DNA of 64,000 nt from CAWICD01 sp052267165 (GCA_052267165.1 JBKQHO010000031.1:5627-69626), one strand, 5' to 3'; shown: positions 33,819 through 43,301, numbered from the stretch's first letter. A program made the numbers and translations. Notes: a model not told the origin generated them from the letters alone.

Positions 33819-35309
33819 GTGGAACACATCATCGGCGATTCGCTCTCCGGTCCGAGCTTGCTCTTCCTCTTGCTAGCGCTCGGCCTTGCCTTAGGCTTCG
33901 AATTCGTGAACGGCTTTCACGACACTGCCAACGCCGTCGCGACGGTCATCTACACGCATTCGCTCAAACCGGTCTACGCCGTCGTCTGGTCGGGCTTGTG
34001 GAATCTGACCGGCGTGCTGTTGTCCGCCGGCACCGTCGCCTTTGGAATCCTGGCGCTGCTCCCCGTCGAGCTGGTCATGAATGTCGGCTCGGGCGCGGGT
34101 TTCGCGATGGTGTTCGCCTTGCTGGTGTCGGCGATCGTCTGGAACCTCGGAACGTGGTACCTCGGACTGCCCGCCTCCAGCTCGCACACGCTGATCGGCT
34201 CGATCGTCGGCGTCGGCCTGGCCAACTCGGTCATGTCGGCCGGCCACCAGTTCGGCGACGGCGTCAACTGGGGGAAGGTGCAGGACACACTGGCGGCACT
34301 CTTGGTCTCGCCGGTCATCGGCTTCGTGTTTGCGGGCCTCTTGCTGCTGCTCTTCAAGTTCGTCATTCGCCGCCCCGAGCTCTACGCGGAGCCGGTGAAG
34401 GATCAGCCGCCCTCACCATGGGTGCGCGCCTTGCTGATCCTCACGTGCACGGGCGTCAGCTTCGCCCACGGCTCGAACGACGGACAGAAAGGCATGGGCC
34501 TGATCATGCTGATCCTGATCGGCGTCGTGCCCAGCGTTTACGCGCTCGACCTCAACCTCGACCAGAAGACCGTCGCTACGATCGCGACCCAGACCGCGCA
34601 GGCCGGTGCCGTGTTCGGCCGCCTGGCCGCGAACGATCCGGTCTCACCGCAAGTGGCCAGCGACACGCTCAACGCCTTCCTGAAGACTAGCGGCAGCGTC
34701 AACACCGGCGTTTACGCCGCGCTCTCGGAGAAGGCGCAAGAGATCGCGCAGAAACTCGGCGGCAAGAAGACCCTCGCGGACGTGCCCAAGGAGAAGCGCA
34801 GCGCGTTGCGCAGCGACGTCTATCAGGTCTCCGAGTCGATCGGAAAGCTGCAAAAGAAGAAGGCTTTGCCGACGGGGGACGACGGGGTTCTCCTGATCGA
34901 TCTCAAGAAGTCGCTCGATCGCGCGACGCATTTCATCCCGATTTGGGTCAAGGTCGCGGTCGCGCTGTTCCTGGGCTTCGGAACGATGATCGGCTGGAAG
35001 CGCATCGTGGTCACGGTCGGCGAACGCATCGGCAAGGCGCACCTCACCTACGGCCAGGGCGCCTCCGCCGAGATCATCGCCTACGCGACGATCCAGCTGG
35101 CCGACAAGTTCGGCCTGCCCGTCAGCACGACGCACATTCTCTCCTCGGGCGTCGCGGGAACGATGGCGGCGAACAAGAGCGGTTTGCAGGCGAACACGTT
35201 GCGCAACATCTTACTGGCGTGGGTGCTGACGCTACCCGTCTGCGTGTTCCTCGGATCGATGCTCTTCGCGTTCGGCCTGCGCATGATCTCACTGTTCGGC
35301 GGCCATTGA
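33819..35309 (+). CDS. pit: Low-affinity inorganic phosphate transporter (Pit family)
   Basis: Integral membrane symporter of about 496 aa with ten or more hydrophobic helices. The two inverted-repeat signatures of the PiT family are present: GFHDTANAVAT near the N-terminus and GSNDGQKGMG after the sixth helix, and their partners in the SSSHTLIGS and VSTTHILSS loops. A large hydrophilic loop (about residues 250-375) divides the halves. GTG 33819 is chosen over an upstream TTG because of a gaggaa tract. The Pho-box-like repeat upstream suggests control by phosphate. Confidence 0.92.
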   Translation: MEHIIGDSLSGPSLLFLLLALGLALGFEFVNGFHDTANAVATVIYTHSLKPVYAVVWSGLWNLTGVLLSAGTVAFGILALLPVELVMNVGSGAGFAMVFALLVSAIVWNLGTWYLGLPASSSHTLIGSIVGVGLANSVMSAGHQFGDGVNWGKVQDTLAALLVSPVIGFVFAGLLLLLFKFVIRRPELYAEPVKDQPPSPWVRALLILTCTGVSFAHGSNDGQKGMGLIMLILIGVVPSVYALDLNLDQKTVATIATQTAQAGAVFGRLAANDPVSPQVASDTLNAFLKTSGSVNTGVYAALSEKAQEIAQKLGGKKTLADVPKEKRSALRSDVYQVSESIGKLQKKKALPTGDDGVLLIDLKKSLDRATHFIPIWVKVAVALFLGFGTMIGWKRIVVTVGERIGKAHLTYGQGASAEIIAYATIQLADKFGLPVSTTHILSSGVAGTMAANKSGLQANTLRNILLAWVLTLPVCVFLGSMLFAFGLRMISLFGGH

Positions 35310-35338
35310 GTCCTCCGAGAAGCCGGCGATCCCGCTGT

Positions 35339-35367
35339 CAAAAGACGTCTTTAACGGACGTCTTTTG
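35339..35367 (+). terminator. Intrinsic terminator after the phosphate transporter
   Basis: A perfect 11-bp stem (caaaagacgtc-7 nt-gacgtcttttg) starts 30 bases after the pit stop. Symmetric A- and T-runs in the stem would allow termination in both directions. Confidence 0.75.
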
Positions 35368-35407
35368 ATGTAGCGATACGCGAGCCTGCGTGATATTGGG
35401 GACGCAC

Positions 35408-37333
35408 ATGCTTCTGCGCCTCGTCCGGGCGTCGTTCGCCTTCGCCGTGTGCGTGCTGCCGCAGGCGGCAATCGCGCAATCGGCCTCAGGTTCGCAGTCG
35501 CCTTCGCCGCAGCCGTCGGCGCAAGCTTCGCCGAGCGGTGCTCCGGCGGCCAGCCCGCGACCGCTCGGGATTTCGTTCTCGACGTCTGCAAGCACGACGC
35601 TGCTCGATACCGCGACGGCCGGCGAAGGACAGGTCGGTCCCGAGGCGCAGGGCTTCATCAACGGCTCGCCGCTCTCTCCCAACTCGCCGTACGACCTGTT
35701 CTCGAGCGCTCCGATCACTCCGGGCTTTGCCGGCCTCGCCCAACTCGTTTCGACCGGCACCTATCGAACGCCGACATTGGATCTCAGCCTGGAGGCAGGT
35801 CTCGGCTACGTGCGCGGCAGCGTGACGAACGCGTCGTATTGGGGCGAGAATCTGCTGCCGACGTTGAGCCCGCATCTCGGTTCGCAAGCGGTGCCCTACG
35901 CAATCGCTTTCCCGACGCACGCGGGCCAGGACGACGGGGCCGTGCTGCGCATGTCCATTCTGTCCGGTCGCGTCGCGACTGCCGACGGCAATCTTGCGAT
36001 CCGAGGCGGGTGGTTCGATCTGACGCAGACCGATCGTTTCGTCTTCGCGCAGCCGGCGCTGACGAACGTGAACCCGGCGATCGCGTACGCGCCGGCGGAG
36101 ACGCTCTCGAGCGGCCTGGCGGGGACCGATGAGTGGCAGCCGCACGCGAGCGCGCTGCCGCTGCTCGGCGTCGATGTGCTCGCCAAGCGCAACATCACCA
36201 CGCTGGAGCTCTCCAGCGCCGCCCTGCCGTCGCTGCCGGGCAGCAGTGCGCGCATGTCGCTCGCCTCGGTGGTGCTCGATCACGGCGAAGGAACGCGCTT
36301 TTCGGCCGAGGTGCTGCACGTCGCGACCTCGGGAGCGCCTTTTACGACGACCGTTCCCTTCGGCGCGGATCCGCACTACCTCACGACGCCGCAGGGCCTG
36401 TTGCCCACGAGCGTGTTGAGCGGGCAGCAGCAGACGATCGCTGGGATTCGGGCGGCGTTCCACGTCGCGCCCGGGTTCGGCCTCGACGGCGTTGCCGAGA
36501 TCGGCCGTGCCTGGTACGACGCGCAGAACGTCGCGATGCCCGGCACGGCGCGTCCCGGCGGATACTACCATCTCGGCTTCACGAAGACGTATGGGCGCGC
36601 GACCGCTTCGCTCGACCTATATCGCATGGAGCCGCGCTACGCGACGATGATTCTTCCCTACGGCGTGCCGGAAAATCAGTGGAGCGCGGCCTTCGCGTGG
36701 CCGGGGCAGTGGCTCAAATCGAACTATCAGCTGATCGACAACAGCGTTCTCGGCGTCAACCGCCAGGGCTATCGGATCCGCTATTTCCTCGACAAGGGTC
36801 CGCTCGAGCTTCATCTCGAGTACACCGACCTGCGCCAGGTCGAGCCGGAGACGACGGTCACCGCGGAATACACCGGGTTCGTCGACGGCTATTATCTGCC
36901 GCAAGCGCCGGATGCGGCGACGTTCGGGCGGCAGAAGCGCTACGGATTATGGGTGGGCTGGCATCCCAGCATCGGCGACCTCACGCTCGACATCGTCGAC
37001 GATCAGCTGTACCGGCCGTTCGTCGTTGCGGCCGATCAAGTGTCCTACGAAGTGCCGCAGGCGGTGCTGATCTATTCGCGGCATTTCTCGCCTGTCGTGG
37101 TCGGCGCCGTAGGGCTGGGAAGGTACGCCATCAAGGGTACCTTCTCCGAGCCGATCGACTTTGCGCAGCGGCTCTACTTCGCCGGCGCGGAGATCAAGGA
37201 AACGCCGAACGCTTCCGCGCTACTCAGCTTGCGGCGCACGATCTTCGGCGGGACCACGACTTTTCCGAGCTCTCCGCTATCGCCGGATTTCACGGGTTCG
37301 CAGCTCATCCTCGAGCAGCGGTACCAGCTGTGA
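35408..37333 (+). CDS. Outer-membrane beta-barrel protein of unknown function
   Basis: 641 aa. A signal peptide (LLRLVRASFAFAVCVLPQAA, cut after AIAQ) is followed by a Ser/Pro/Gln-rich linker and then about 550 residues of alternating hydrophobic/polar strands rich in Gly, Tyr and Trp. The last residues SQLILEQRYQL form a typical closing beta-strand. No cysteines occur in the mature barrel region seen. It indicates an outer membrane. It may be a porin or uptake channel; its place after the phosphate transporter gene is suggestive, but a terminator separates them. Confidence 0.72.
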   Translation: MLLRLVRASFAFAVCVLPQAAIAQSASGSQSPSPQPSAQASPSGAPAASPRPLGISFSTSASTTLLDTATAGEGQVGPEAQGFINGSPLSPNSPYDLFSSAPITPGFAGLAQLVSTGTYRTPTLDLSLEAGLGYVRGSVTNASYWGENLLPTLSPHLGSQAVPYAIAFPTHAGQDDGAVLRMSILSGRVATADGNLAIRGGWFDLTQTDRFVFAQPALTNVNPAIAYAPAETLSSGLAGTDEWQPHASALPLLGVDVLAKRNITTLELSSAALPSLPGSSARMSLASVVLDHGEGTRFSAEVLHVATSGAPFTTTVPFGADPHYLTTPQGLLPTSVLSGQQQTIAGIRAAFHVAPGFGLDGVAEIGRAWYDAQNVAMPGTARPGGYYHLGFTKTYGRATASLDLYRMEPRYATMILPYGVPENQWSAAFAWPGQWLKSNYQLIDNSVLGVNRQGYRIRYFLDKGPLELHLEYTDLRQVEPETTVTAEYTGFVDGYYLPQAPDAATFGRQKRYGLWVGWHPSIGDLTLDIVDDQLYRPFVVAADQVSYEVPQAVLIYSRHFSPVVVGAVGLGRYAIKGTFSEPIDFAQRLYFAGAEIKETPNASALLSLRRTIFGGTTTFPSSPLSPDFTGSQLILEQRYQL

Positions 37334-37422
37334 GCTCACCGCGCCGGCGCCGCCCACGAGGTCCCGTCGACGAAGTGACGTAGGTCGGAATGCACTCGGC
37401 AGTCCCGCCCAACGGGCTCTCT

Positions 37423-37869
37423 TCACGCCGGCGGCCGGATCGGGATCGGAAGCCGCGCTTCGATCGCTTCGAGGGCGGCGGAAGGCGTGAAGCCGACGAG
37501 CGCCGAGGCGCCACTGATGTGCAGCACGAGCACCTCGAACAAGAGGTAACGCTTGCGTTCGGCCGCGACGACATCGCACCAGGGGATGAGCAGCGAGGCG
37601 AAGGCCGGCCGGAAGGGCCGGATCGGGCGCAGGGTCAGCCCTTCGCCCGTGACTCCGATCAGCAGCGGCGGTGAGTTGGCGCCCAATTCGCCGAGCACGA
37701 CGCACTCCACGCGATACGGTACGGCGCCCGCGCCGCCGTGGTGCGCGTAGCGCTTGGCCAAGCGGCGCCAGCCGGTGAGCTGCGCGAAGATATAGAGCAT
37801 TGCGACGAAGATCACGAGCCCCATCGCCAGCATCGAGAAGAGCAGTCCGGTCGCCGCGACAGCGCTCAC
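37423..37869 (-). CDS. Membrane-anchored PH-like small protein
   Basis: 148 aa, not recognised by name. One N-terminal transmembrane helix (GLLFSMLAMGLVIFVAMLYI) is followed by a cytoplasmic domain of short strands (GVTGEGLTLRPI, LLIPWCDVVAAERKRYL, FEVLVLHISG) and a C-terminal helix, a layout typical of bacterial PH-like domains. GTG 37869 is preceded by a gggagg ribosome site. Divergent from thiO. Confidence 0.6.
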   Translation of the reverse strand: MSAVAATGLLFSMLAMGLVIFVAMLYIFAQLTGWRRLAKRYAHHGGAGAVPYRVECVVLGELGANSPPLLIGVTGEGLTLRPIRPFRPAFASLLIPWCDVVAAERKRYLLFEVLVLHISGASALVGFTPSAALEAIEARLPIPIRPPA

Positions 37870-38007
37870 GCCGCCTCCCTTGACCCGCGCGCCTTTGTCC
37901 GCTCGAACACGCCGAAGCGCACCCCCGTTTCGCGCCGCGCCTTGTGTCCGAGCGGCAGCCGGAGCGAAAGGTGGTGAATCGCCACGCGCCTCGCGAAGGA
38001 GGCGGGC

Positions 38008-39129
38008 ATGATCGTCGTGATCGGCGCCGGGCTGATCGGCCTTGCAATCGCCTACGAGCTCGCCAAGCGCGGTGCGGAGGTGCGCGTTCTCGAAGCGAAC
38101 GAATCGGCCGGAGCCGCCTCCTGGGCCGGTGCGGGGATGCTGGCGCCGTACACCGAGTCGGACGCCGAGGATGAGTTCGAGCGTTTCTGCGCCGATTCGC
38201 TCGGCTTGTATCCGGCCTTCACGCAGGAGTTGCGCGAGCGTGCCGGCGTCGATTCGCACCTGCGGCTCGACGGACTAATGGAGGTCGCCCACGACGACGA
38301 AGGCGTGCTGCGCCTGCAAACGCAAGTCGAGGCGCTGGCCCAGCGCGGCGTCCGCGCGCGCTGGCTCGACTTCGACGAGATGCGCGCGCTCGAGCCTGCC
38401 TTGGGTGCCTCGGCGCTCGGGGCTTCGTTGATCGAAGACGAAGGCCAAGTCGACAACCGTCGGCTCGGCCGCGCGCTGCACGCGGCCTGTCTGGCAGCCG
38501 GCGTGCGCGTCGAGACGCATTCCGGGGGCGTCGCGCTCGAAGCGGACGCGCGGCGGGTGCTCGGCGTGCGTACCAAGGCGGGCTTTTTACCGGCGGCCGC
38601 CGTCGTCAACGCTGCCGGTGCCTGGGCGGGCGAACTCCAAGGCGTGCCCGCGCATGCGCGCGTGCCGGTCGAGCCGGTGAAGGGGCAAATGCTCGCGCTC
38701 GCAATGCCGAAGGGCCTCGTCACGCGGGTCGTCTGGGTCACGGGAGCATATATCGTTCCGCGCAGCGACGGGCGTCTGTTGGTCGGCGCGACGGCCGAGC
38801 GGGCCGGCTTCGACGTTCGGGTGACCGCCGGCGGGATACGCCGCCTGCTCGACGCGGCGCTCACCGGGCTGCCGCCGCTGCGCGAGCTGGCGCTGTGCGA
38901 AACGTGGGCCGGCTTGCGTCCCGGCTCGCCCGACGGACGGCCGTTCATCGGCCAGACGTCGCTCGGGGGGTACTTCGTGGCGACGGGTCACTACCGTAAC
39001 GGGATCCTGCTTGCGCCTGCGACGGCGCTGGTCGTGGCCGATGCGCTCGAAGGCAAGCCGGCGCGCTACGCTCCTGAGACCTTCGCGCCGTCGCGGGCAC
39101 AAGATGCGCTCAGCTCAGCCTCGAAGTGA
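38008..39129 (+). CDS. thiO: Glycine oxidase (thiamine biosynthesis)
   Basis: FAD-dependent oxidase of the DAO family, 373 aa; it makes dehydroglycine for the thiazole half of thiamine. The FAD-binding VIGAGLIGLAIAYELAKRG motif starts at residue 3. GAASWAGAGMLAPYTE and the C-terminal TGHYRNGILLAPATA block are typical. A strong aaggagg ribosome site lies upstream. The stop overlaps thiS. The 138-bp upstream gap shows no THI-box (TPP riboswitch) signature. Confidence 0.93.
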   Translation: MIVVIGAGLIGLAIAYELAKRGAEVRVLEANESAGAASWAGAGMLAPYTESDAEDEFERFCADSLGLYPAFTQELRERAGVDSHLRLDGLMEVAHDDEGVLRLQTQVEALAQRGVRARWLDFDEMRALEPALGASALGASLIEDEGQVDNRRLGRALHAACLAAGVRVETHSGGVALEADARRVLGVRTKAGFLPAAAVVNAAGAWAGELQGVPAHARVPVEPVKGQMLALAMPKGLVTRVVWVTGAYIVPRSDGRLLVGATAERAGFDVRVTAGGIRRLLDAALTGLPPLRELALCETWAGLRPGSPDGRPFIGQTSLGGYFVATGHYRNGILLAPATALVVADALEGKPARYAPETFAPSRAQDALSSASK

Positions 39130-39335
39130 GTCGCGTGACCGCAACGATCAACGGCGCGCCGCGCGAGCTGACCGAGGGGACGACGCTCGGGGGGCTGCTG
39201 GCCGAGCTCGGCCTGACCACGAACGGCGTCGCGATCGCGGTCAACCAACGGGTCATCCCGCGCCGAACCTTCGCCGACCACCCGCTGCAAGACGGTGACG
39301 CCGTCGAGATCGTGCGCGCCGTGGCCGGAGGATAA
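39126..39335 (+). CDS. thiS: Sulfur carrier protein ThiS
   Basis: Ubiquitin-like sulfur carrier, 69 aa, ending in the Gly-Gly needed for thiocarboxylate formation (RAVAGG). Typical elements are INGAPRELTEGTTLGGLLAELGL, VAVNQ-like strand AIAVNQRVI and the QDGDAVEIV hairpin. GTG 39126 overlaps the thiO stop (GTGA); GTG 39135 is an alternative. Lies between thiO and thiG. Confidence 0.93.
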   Translation: MSRVTATINGAPRELTEGTTLGGLLAELGLTTNGVAIAVNQRVIPRRTFADHPLQDGDAVEIVRAVAGG

Positions 39336-39345
39336 GAGAGGAACC

Positions 39346-40128
39346 ATGGACACGCCCTTGCAAATCGGCCGCCACCAACTCCGCTCCCGGCTGATCGTTG
39401 GAACCGGAAAGTATCCCTCGCTCGAGGTCATGCAGCAGGCCCACGAGTCCAGCGGCGCCGAGATGGTGACCGTCGCGATCCGGCGCATCAATCTCGACGA
39501 TCCCAGCGGCAAGACGATGCTGGACTACGTCGACCGTTCGCGCTACGCGATTCTGCCGAACACGGCGGGTTGCTTCAGCGCGAAGGACGCGATCTTGACG
39601 GCCCAACTCGCTCGCGAATTGCTCGGCACGGATCTCATCAAGCTCGAGGTCATCGGCGACGCGCAGACGCTCTATCCCGATACGACCGAGACGCTGGCCG
39701 CGGCCCGCGAGCTCGTCGCCCAAGGCTTTACGGTGCTGCCGTACATCATCGACGACCCTACCGCGTGCAAGAAGCTCGAGGAGCTCGGCTGCGCCGCGGT
39801 CATGCCGCTCGGCGCGCCGATCGGCAGCGGCCTCGGGATCTGCAATCCCTATTCGATCCGGATCATCAAGGAGCGCGCCGGCGTTCCGGTCATCGTCGAC
39901 GCGGGCGTGGGGACGGCTTCGGACGCGGCGATCGCGATGGAGCTGGGGGCCGATGCGGTCCTCATGAACACGGGCATCGCGGCGGCCCGCGACCCGGTCG
40001 CGATGGCGCGCGCGATGCGGCTCGCGGTCGAAGCGGGACGGCTCGCGCACCTGGCAGGCCGGATGGAGAAGCGGCTCTACGCGAACGCGTCGAGCCCGAT
40101 GACGGACTTGATCGGAGGCCGCACGTAG
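39346..40128 (+). CDS. thiG: Thiazole synthase
   Basis: TIM-barrel enzyme, 260 aa, which builds thiazole phosphate from DXP, dehydroglycine and ThiS thiocarboxylate. Visible are RLIVGTGKY at the start, the Schiff-base Lys in LIKLEVIGD, the PLGAPIGSGLGI phosphate loop and VDAGVGTASDAA. A gagagg ribosome site precedes ATG 39346. Follows thiS by 10 bp; the stop overlaps the rhodanese GTG. Confidence 0.95.
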   Translation: MDTPLQIGRHQLRSRLIVGTGKYPSLEVMQQAHESSGAEMVTVAIRRINLDDPSGKTMLDYVDRSRYAILPNTAGCFSAKDAILTAQLARELLGTDLIKLEVIGDAQTLYPDTTETLAAARELVAQGFTVLPYIIDDPTACKKLEELGCAAVMPLGAPIGSGLGICNPYSIRIIKERAGVPVIVDAGVGTASDAAIAMELGADAVLMNTGIAAARDPVAMARAMRLAVEAGRLAHLAGRMEKRLYANASSPMTDLIGGRT

Positions 40129-40457
40129 TGTCGCTCATGCCCAAAGAGATCACGGTCGGCGACCTCAAGCGCATGCAGGATGGCGGCGAGAATTTCATGT
40201 TGCTCGACGTGCGCGAGGACGACGAACTCGCAAAGGCCAGCTTGCCGTGGGCGAAGCACGTGCCGATGGGGCAGGTGCCCGAGCGCCTGGCGGAGCTGCC
40301 CGAAGACCGTCCCATCGTCGTGATGTGCCACGGCGGCTCGCGCAGCAACCGCGTCGCGCAATACTTGCGCGAGAACGGCTACGGCGACGTGGCGAACTTG
40401 ACGGGCGGCATCGACGCCTGGTCGGAGAAGATCGACCCGAGCGTTCCGGTTTATTAG
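40128..40457 (+). CDS. Single-domain rhodanese
   Basis: Sulfurtransferase of 109 aa with the active-site loop VVMCHGGSRS (Cys nucleophile) and the LDVRE metal-proximal motif. GTG 40128 overlaps the thiG stop and is placed 9 nt after cggagg; ATG 40137 is a second option. Its position at the end of thiO-thiS-thiG suggests it supplies persulfide sulfur for ThiS thiocarboxylation. Confidence 0.87.
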   Translation: MSLMPKEITVGDLKRMQDGGENFMLLDVREDDELAKASLPWAKHVPMGQVPERLAELPEDRPIVVMCHGGSRSNRVAQYLRENGYGDVANLTGGIDAWSEKIDPSVPVY

Positions 40458-40755
40458 TATTCGGCGCGGTTCAGTCGGACGCTACCGCGATCGCGCAGGT
40501 CCACGTCGACCTATCGCGTGTCCGACGTATCCCGGCGTGAGGACCGGTTACGGTGCGCATGCCGAGTGTTGGCCCAGCGGCCTAGCACAATCCGGACGTA
40601 TCAGCTTTCGCCGGTGCGGCCCGCGAGCTGCGGCGTGAACGTTCTGCATTCCATGACTGCTGAACGGCATGACTGCTGAATGTGTGTCCGCGCCGCGCAA
40701 GCTGCATAAGACGGCGGCCTCTGAAGCGGCGACCTGCGCTTCGCTCGAGCTGAGT
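40458..40755. other. 298-bp intergenic stretch
   Basis: No gene seen between the rhodanese and the convergent methyltransferase. A 13-bp direct repeat (catgactgctgaa) occurs at 40652-40664 and 40668-40680. No strong hairpin or promoter was noticed. Confidence 0.5.
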
Positions 40756-41379
40756 CTAAAGCTTACGCGCCTTCACGAACCAGTGGACGAGACGCGCCGC
40801 TTCGTCTTCGTCGTGGGCCCAGCGGCCGGCGCTTTCTTCAGCGCTGCCCTCGAGCAGCGAGCAAATCTCGAAGCCGGCTAACAGCTCGCGCGCGTCGGGC
40901 TCGCTGAGGTAGAGGTGAGGGACGCCGGCTTCGGAGCCTTCGAACGCGGCCCAGACGCCGGCGTCGATCCGGCGCCCCGTGCCGCAGCGCGGGTCGGCGC
41001 TCGAACCGAGGGTCGCGAACAGCGGCGCGCCGGTGCGCAGCCGGTTGCGGACTGCGGCGAGGGCCGCGGCGACCGAAGGGCGGTTGCCGTGGAGCAGCGC
41101 GTGCGTGGAGAGCGCGCCGTCATACCCGAACGAGAAGGGATAGGGCCCTGCGTAGCGGGCGCGAGCCACGCGCACGCGCGGCGTCGAGGCGAAGCGGGTC
41201 GCTGCGGCGACTGCGCGGGCCGGGTCTTCCTCGACGACGTCGACGAAGGCTCCGGCCGCCGCCAGCGGAGGCACGTTTCGTCCGCTGCCGATCCCGACGA
41301 GTAAGACGCGGCCCGGCTCGGCCGCGGCGGCGAGTTCGCGCGCCAGCGCTTCTGCTAGCGGATGGGCGGGTTCAATCAC
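40756..41379 (-). CDS. Putative class I SAM-dependent methyltransferase
   Basis: 207 aa. Motif I of Rossmann-type methyltransferases reads RVLLVGIGSGRNVPPLA, an acidic residue closes the next strand (VDVVEEDP), and FGYDGALSTHALLHG matches the motif IV/post-I region. The C-terminal part holds YLSEPDARELL and a WFVKARKL tail strand. Substrate unknown. GTG 41379 is the first start before the domain. Confidence 0.72.
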   Translation of the reverse strand: MIEPAHPLAEALARELAAAAEPGRVLLVGIGSGRNVPPLAAAGAFVDVVEEDPARAVAAATRFASTPRVRVARARYAGPYPFSFGYDGALSTHALLHGNRPSVAAALAAVRNRLRTGAPLFATLGSSADPRCGTGRRIDAGVWAAFEGSEAGVPHLYLSEPDARELLAGFEICSLLEGSAEESAGRWAHDEDEAARLVHWFVKARKL

Positions 41380-41498
41380 GAGGCTGCTCGCTTACTGAGC
41401 GGCAGCTCGCTTCCTGCCGCGAGGCTTGCGCGCGTTGGGAGGAGTATGCTCAACGCTGGTTGTTTTCGAGCCCTTTTCTAACGAGGTGAGATCCCCGC

Positions 41499-41951
41499 AT
41501 GATTGAACCGGGTGCTAAGCTGCCGGAGGTGAAGGTCGCAGATGACAGCGGCCAGGTGATCTCGACGAAGTCGCTGCTTGGAGGGCCGCTCGTTCTGTAT
41601 TTCTACCCGAAAGACGACACTCCGGGTTGCAGCAACGAGGCCTCTCAGTTTCGCGACCTCTACGACGACTTCAAGAGGAAGGGCGCCGAGATCTTCGGGG
41701 TGAGCCGCGATTCGGTCGCGTCGCATCAGAGGTTCAAGCTCAAGTTTCACCTCCCGTTCAGGCTGCTCTCCGACACCGAGTCGGCGCTCTGCGACGCGTT
41801 CGGCGTCATCGTCGAGAAGAACATGTACGGTAAGAAGAGCAAAGGCATCCAGCGTTCGACGTTCCTCTTCGATGCGGGCGGCAAGCTCGTCCACGTTTGG
41901 CCCAAAGTCTCCGTCGACGGCCATGCCGAGGAAGTGCTCGAGAAAATTTGA
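41499..41951 (+). CDS. bcp: Peroxiredoxin, Bcp/PrxQ type
   Basis: Thiol peroxidase of 150 aa that reduces hydroperoxides in the cytoplasm. The peroxidatic Cys is in YPKDDTPGCSNEASQFRD. The second Cys expected five residues later in many Bcp proteins is absent (GCSNEA), so it is probably a 1-Cys type, or uses the later Cys in ALCDAFG. A gaggtga ribosome site lies 8 nt upstream. The stop overlaps the ATG of the next gene (TGATG). Confidence 0.9.
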   Translation: MIEPGAKLPEVKVADDSGQVISTKSLLGGPLVLYFYPKDDTPGCSNEASQFRDLYDDFKRKGAEIFGVSRDSVASHQRFKLKFHLPFRLLSDTESALCDAFGVIVEKNMYGKKSKGIQRSTFLFDAGGKLVHVWPKVSVDGHAEEVLEKI

Positions 41952-42742
41952 TGCCCGGCGAAGCCTCCGGTGCACGGCTCGGCGTGACGGTCTTGGGCTC
42001 GAGCTGCTCGATCCCAAGGCCCGGGCGCGCTTGCAGCTCGTACCTCGTCGAGGGCTTCGGCCGCTCGATCGTCGTGGATCTGGGGACCGGGGCGCTAGCC
42101 AATCTGCACGTTCACCGTCGCGCGGAGCAGATCGATGCCGTCGTGATCAGCCACATGCACGCCGATCATTTTCTCGACGTGGTCCCGATGCGATACGCGC
42201 TCAAATACGGCGAGCGCAGCAACGATCGTAAGGTCGCGCTCTATCTGCCCCCTGACGGCGCAACGATGCTGAGGCGCCTGGTCGACGCGTTCGCTCGCGA
42301 GTCGAGTCGCGACTTCCTCGACGAGGTCTTCGAGATTCACACGTACGATCCGGCCGGCGTCGTGCGCGTCGGAGACGCGGCCATCAGCTTTGCGCCGACG
42401 ACGCACTACATCCCGACCTTTGCGATTCGCTGCGATCTCGAGCGCAGCAGCGTAACCTACAGCGCCGACACGGCGCCGGATCCCGCCGTCTCGGCGCTAG
42501 CTCGCGCCTGCGACCTCTTCCTGTGCGAAGCGACGCTCGTTCCGAGCGACGTCGCGGAGAGTACGCCGGGGCACCTCTCGGCCAGGGAAGCCGCACAGCT
42601 CGCAGCGGCAGGCGACGTTCGCAAGCTCGTGCTGACGCACTATCCCGCCTCGACCGGGCCGGCCGAGCTGCTCGAGCTGGCAAAGGCGTGTTTCGCCGGC
42701 GAGATCGCGGTCGCCGACGACAACGCTCGGCTTGAGCTTTAG
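41951..42742 (+). CDS. Metallo-beta-lactamase-fold hydrolase (RNase Z-like)
   Basis: 263 aa, cytoplasmic. The metal-binding signature is VISHMHADHFLDV; further His/Asp ligands appear in PTTHYIPTFA, YSADTAPDPAV and LTHYP. This is the pattern of the RNase Z/cyclic-nucleotide phosphodiesterase-like group. The tRNase exosite arm is not evident, so a small-molecule phosphodiester or lactone substrate is equally possible. Coupled to the peroxiredoxin gene and convergent with pyrE. Confidence 0.82.
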   Translation: MPGEASGARLGVTVLGSSCSIPRPGRACSSYLVEGFGRSIVVDLGTGALANLHVHRRAEQIDAVVISHMHADHFLDVVPMRYALKYGERSNDRKVALYLPPDGATMLRRLVDAFARESSRDFLDEVFEIHTYDPAGVVRVGDAAISFAPTTHYIPTFAIRCDLERSSVTYSADTAPDPAVSALARACDLFLCEATLVPSDVAESTPGHLSAREAAQLAAAGDVRKLVLTHYPASTGPAELLELAKACFAGEIAVADDNARLEL

Positions 42743-42746
42743 TACT

Positions 42747-43301
42747 TTAGTTTTCGGTTTTGGCCTCGCCGCGGGGCAGCGAGAACTGCACGAGAGACTT
42801 GATCGGTGCTAGCCCTCGGTTGATGACCGCGTAGACGGTGACGTGGAGGTTCATCTCTTCGAGACGAGCCTTGGCGGCCATCACTTCGCGTCCATGGCTG
42901 ACGACGTCCTCGAGCAAGAGCACGCGCTGGCCTTCTCGGTACGGGCCCTCGACGTACTCGTCGGCGAAGGCGCCGTAGGCTTTGGGAGCCTTGCGTACGA
43001 CGATCATCGGAATGTTGGACATCTGCGAAACGGCGGTCGCGAGGATCACCCCGCCGAGCTCGGTTCCGCCGATGAGATCGGGATTGAGCTCGGAGATGAT
43101 CGGCACGAAGAGCCGCGCGATGCGGCGCAGCACCGCCGGATCCGAGAAGAGGCGGAACTTGTCGATGTAGTAGTCGCTGCGCGCGCCGCCCGCGAGCAAG
43201 TAGTCGCCGCGCGTCAAGCCGCGTTCAATGATCGTGTTCATGAGCCACTTGATCTCGGGGATGCGGCCGAGACGCGACGATTCAGGATCTAAATTTCCCA
43301 T
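42747..43301 (-). CDS. pyrE: Orotate phosphoribosyltransferase
   Basis: Pyrimidine biosynthesis enzyme, 184 aa, joining orotate and PRPP. The PRPP-binding motif is VLLLEDVVSHGREVMAA, the usual T-T-G being replaced by S-H-G. Other family segments are SDYYIDKFRLFSDP, LIGGTELGGVILAT and IVVRKAPKAYG. ATG 43301 overlaps the end of the upstream transporter-lipoprotein gene by 13 nt. Last gene of a leftward group. Confidence 0.85.
   Translation of the reverse strand: MGNLDPESSRLGRIPEIKWLMNTIIERGLTRGDYLLAGGARSDYYIDKFRLFSDPAVLRRIARLFVPIISELNPDLIGGTELGGVILATAVSQMSNIPMIVVRKAPKAYGAFADEYVEGPYREGQRVLLLEDVVSHGREVMAAKARLEEMNLHVTVYAVINRGLAPIKSLVQFSLPRGEAKTEN

Noticed and set aside
37870..38007. TPP riboswitch expected upstream of thiO-thiS-thiG
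   Set aside because: The characteristic CUGAGA and ACCUGAU elements of the THI box are not present in the 138-bp gap.
40652..40680. 13-bp direct repeat catgactgctgaa
   Set aside because: Short, only two units, no associated gene or dyad; kept only as a note in the intergenic entry.
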